NCBI GenBank assembly: GCA_009602725.1 | Contig: WELB01000067.1 | Span: forward strand, 196,200-214,967 | Reading direction: 5' to 3' | From: Spirogloea muscicola | Taxonomy: Eukaryota; Streptophyta; Zygnematophyceae; Spirogloeales; Spirogloeaceae | DNA length: 18,768 nt | Part shown: positions 17,701 through 18,768 of the stretch, piece by piece | How positions within the stretch are numbered: position 1 is the first letter of the stretch | Layout of the letters: the number at the start of each line of letters is the position of its first letter | Made by a program: the position numbers and the translations under genes | Notes under the pieces: generated by a model | The model's input: the letters and a program-made list of their open reading frames with translations, nothing else | The model's database searches: none | What the model was told of the DNA's origin: nothing

Positions 17701-17957
17701 CCTTGCTGCGAGCCAGAGTCCCCCCCGAGGAGGTGGCATCATGGTGGCCGGGCGACGCGCACAATCCTTCGATAGACGGCCGGAGCCGCGTCCTTGCCCT
17801 CAAGTGCCGCTTGCGGCGGCAGCCCATCAAGCTGAATCACAGCGGCGGCGACGACCCCAAGCCGGACGACGCGGTCCGAGGTGCTGGCATTGTCGAATGC
17901 GAAGCTGAAGTCGTAGCGCTTGGGGTCGAAGCCGGCAACGGCGGCCTTGACCACCAT
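14777..17957 (-). CDS. BTB/POZ-BACK protein, POB1/LRB-like, nine exons, with an in-frame TGA
   Basis: By family, a substrate adaptor for CUL3 ubiquitin ligases. Proposed minus-strand coding exons: 17957-17402, 17250-17209, 16994-16817, 16586-16472, 16314-16064, 15841-15747, 15629-15538, 15413-15252, 15010-14777. All introns begin GT and end AG and phases match throughout, giving 575 codons including the stop, close to plant POB1 length (about 560). In order: FDPKRYDFSFAFDN...SDRVVRL near the N-terminus; BTB fold (VELHLSSAILAAKSLYFRKA, then ELLQFIYTG); BACK region (ARYKDI-like helices, EELNIENEQTAFAAMVAWVR, VRFPLMTGEEL); and a C-terminal domain (EHFFYLSAK, VSFIFYAKRW, WSELVQDNTEFVKNG). TGA at 17739-17741 interrupts exon 1 at codon 73. 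Translation could instead start at 17651, or a 57 nt GT..AG segment (17762-17706) could be spliced out in frame. The exon 7 donor (15538, weak GTTCTT) and exon 6 acceptor are the least certain. Confidence 0.8.
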
Positions 17958-18198
17958 TGTGGGAGCGGGCTCTTGGTGGGCGCCCACAACCGGCGCGCCG
18001 CCTGGGGGAGCGGGCGTGCGCCCTAGCTGGCCTCGCCCTCACCTATCCATGCATGCATTGTACCATCACGAAAATCACACAGCCGAGTCAGCATTCAAGG
18101 GGTCGCCTCCATATCGCCCCCTCTTGATGAGGCTCAGGATATCAAGAAGTAAACGCTTTCAGTAGAGGGCGATGGCTGCGAGTGGCCAACCCACTTTT
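17958..18198. promoter_or_regulatory. Likely promoter region of the BTB gene
   Basis: Upstream of the first ATG (17957) lies GC-rich sequence on the gene's sense strand, then less biased sequence with ATGCATGCAT at 18046-18055. No TATA box is evident. The region separates the BTB gene from the fold-back repeat at 18199, so cis elements may be shared with the divergent ORF at 18526. Confidence 0.35.
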
Positions 18199-18548
18199 GT
18201 GGCTTTTGAGGCCTGCGGACATTGTCCATTCTTTTTTGGGCTGGCTTTGCTAGCCCCTCCTTTTATCATGGGCGAGCCATCTTCCAGAAAGAAGAAGTGC
18301 TCGCCCATAGAGAAGAGGGGCTGGCAAAGCCTGCCTAAAAAGAGAACCAAGAGAGAAGAATAATCAAAGTTGGAAGGCGTCACAGAAAACGCTAAAGAAA
18401 GTGCGCTCCCACGCTAAAGGAGAACAGCACGTCCAGAGCACGCTGAAGCACACGTGACCCAAGAGAAGATGGCTCGCCCAAAGAAAACGAGGGGCTAGCA
18501 AAGCCAGCCCAGAAAAGAATGGACAATGTCTGCAGGCCTCAAAAGCCA
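18199..18548. repeat. Fold-back repeat, copy 6 (longest arms), with an extra inner arm
   Basis: The left arm 18199-18285 begins GTGGCTTTTGAGGCCTGC, then GACATTGTCCATTC, GGGCTGGCTTTGCTAGCCCC and GGGCGAGCC. The right arm 18464-18548 is its inverted complement over about 85 bp with few mismatches. Between them a third arm in minus orientation (18297-18345, GCTCGCCCATAGAGAAGAGG, GGCTGGCAAAGCC) could pair with the left arm instead. The ATG of the ORF at 18526 is inside the right arm. Confidence 0.85.
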
Positions 18549-18768
18549 CGAAACAGTGCCCGGAAAGACAAAGCTCGAGCTGCTCACCCAGCTCGCCCGC
18601 CACACCATCGCCCGGCGCTTCCATGGGGAGCCGGTTGACTTCCCTGCAGCCGGGTCGCTGGCGCAAGTGTATCGAATGCGCCTGGCCGTCTCGCTGCAGA
18701 GGTCCATGGCCCGGGCGCTGCACCTTCGTGCCGGCAGAGCCCTCGCTGCTGCCTCTGGCTCTGGCCAG
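18526..18768 (+). CDS. 5' end of a LAQVYRM/LTRGY family ORF, cut by the window edge
   Basis: Open from ATG at 18526 (MSAGLKSHETVPGKTKLELL, then TQLARHTIARRFHGEPVDF, AGSLAQVYRMRLAVSLQRSM, ARALHLRAGRALAAASGSGQ) to the last base, 81 codons; the preceding in-frame stop is TAG at 18496. Where it overlaps the fragments at 7568-7738 and 8975-9148, residues and order agree, and it is the only copy showing the front. By analogy with 9531-9611 it should end about 25 codons beyond the window with a DLRLLxRGY-like tail. The product would be about 105 residues, rich in Arg, Leu and Ala, probably helical and basic. No signal peptide or known domain is seen. The start codon and first eight residues come from the fold-back arm. 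Function unknown. Confidence 0.5.
   Translation, partial: MSAGLKSHETVPGKTKLELLTQLARHTIARRFHGEPVDFPAAGSLAQVYRMRLAVSLQRSMARALHLRAGRALAAASGSGQ

Noticed and set aside
18172-18363. A 63-codon plus-strand frame starting MAASGQP
   Set aside because: It crosses both arms of a fold-back repeat; similar peptides appear wherever the arm occurs, on either strand, so it is a by-product.
1-18768. tRNA, rRNA or other structural RNA genes
   Set aside because: No cloverleaf with the usual GGTTCGAATCC-like arm and no rRNA core sequence was seen on either strand.

Overview
The window looks like a nuclear segment of a eukaryote, most likely from the green lineage. Evidence: a nine-exon BTB/POZ gene with GT-AG introns that lines up in length and motif order with the plant POB1/LRB family, two decayed Ty1/copia elements with a plant-like primer-binding site, moderately high GC and long CAG/GCC tracts. 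A unicellular green alga is my best guess, but the sequence alone does not settle it. Nothing looks bacterial or viral.

Layout. 1-510: tail of a repeated short ORF and a fold-back repeat. 728-5065: copia element A, minus strand, decayed. 5066-9838: a dense nest of inverted and direct repeats. It holds two inverted copies of a lysine-rich coiled-coil gene (intact at 5789-6463, broken at 8532-8966), a near-perfect ~1 kb palindrome (6762-7738), two copies of a ~360 bp segment here called X, several fold-back repeats, and at least seven fragments of one ORF family. 10001-13746: copia element B, plus strand, decayed. 14001-14581: a probable small two-exon gene, minus strand. 14777-17957: the POB1-like BTB-BACK gene, minus strand. 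18199-18548: another fold-back repeat, whose right arm contains the start of an ORF (18526 to the window edge) of the same family as the fragments in the nest.

Two things stand out. First, a short hairpin motif (GGGCTGG, 4-6 nt, CCAGCCC, then about 12 nt, GGGCGAGC) occurs about 14 times in both orientations. Most copies form + / - pairs, giving fold-back units of about 175-425 bp. The units sit just after the stop codons of the repeated ORF (C-terminal motif SLSDLRLLTRGY-stop) and, in the one 5' end visible, over its start codon. I know of no described family matching this ORF plus hairpin combination.

Second, copia elements A and B lack the same two catalytic regions, the integrase DDE core and the front half of the reverse transcriptase, with glutamine/alanine-rich CAG repeat sequence in their place. 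They therefore look like members of a non-autonomous subfamily. They also share a ~575 bp tract with no visible difference, inside flanks that differ by roughly 10%, as expected from recent gene conversion. The BTB gene is the one clear conserved cellular gene; by family it would be a substrate adaptor for a CUL3 ubiquitin ligase.
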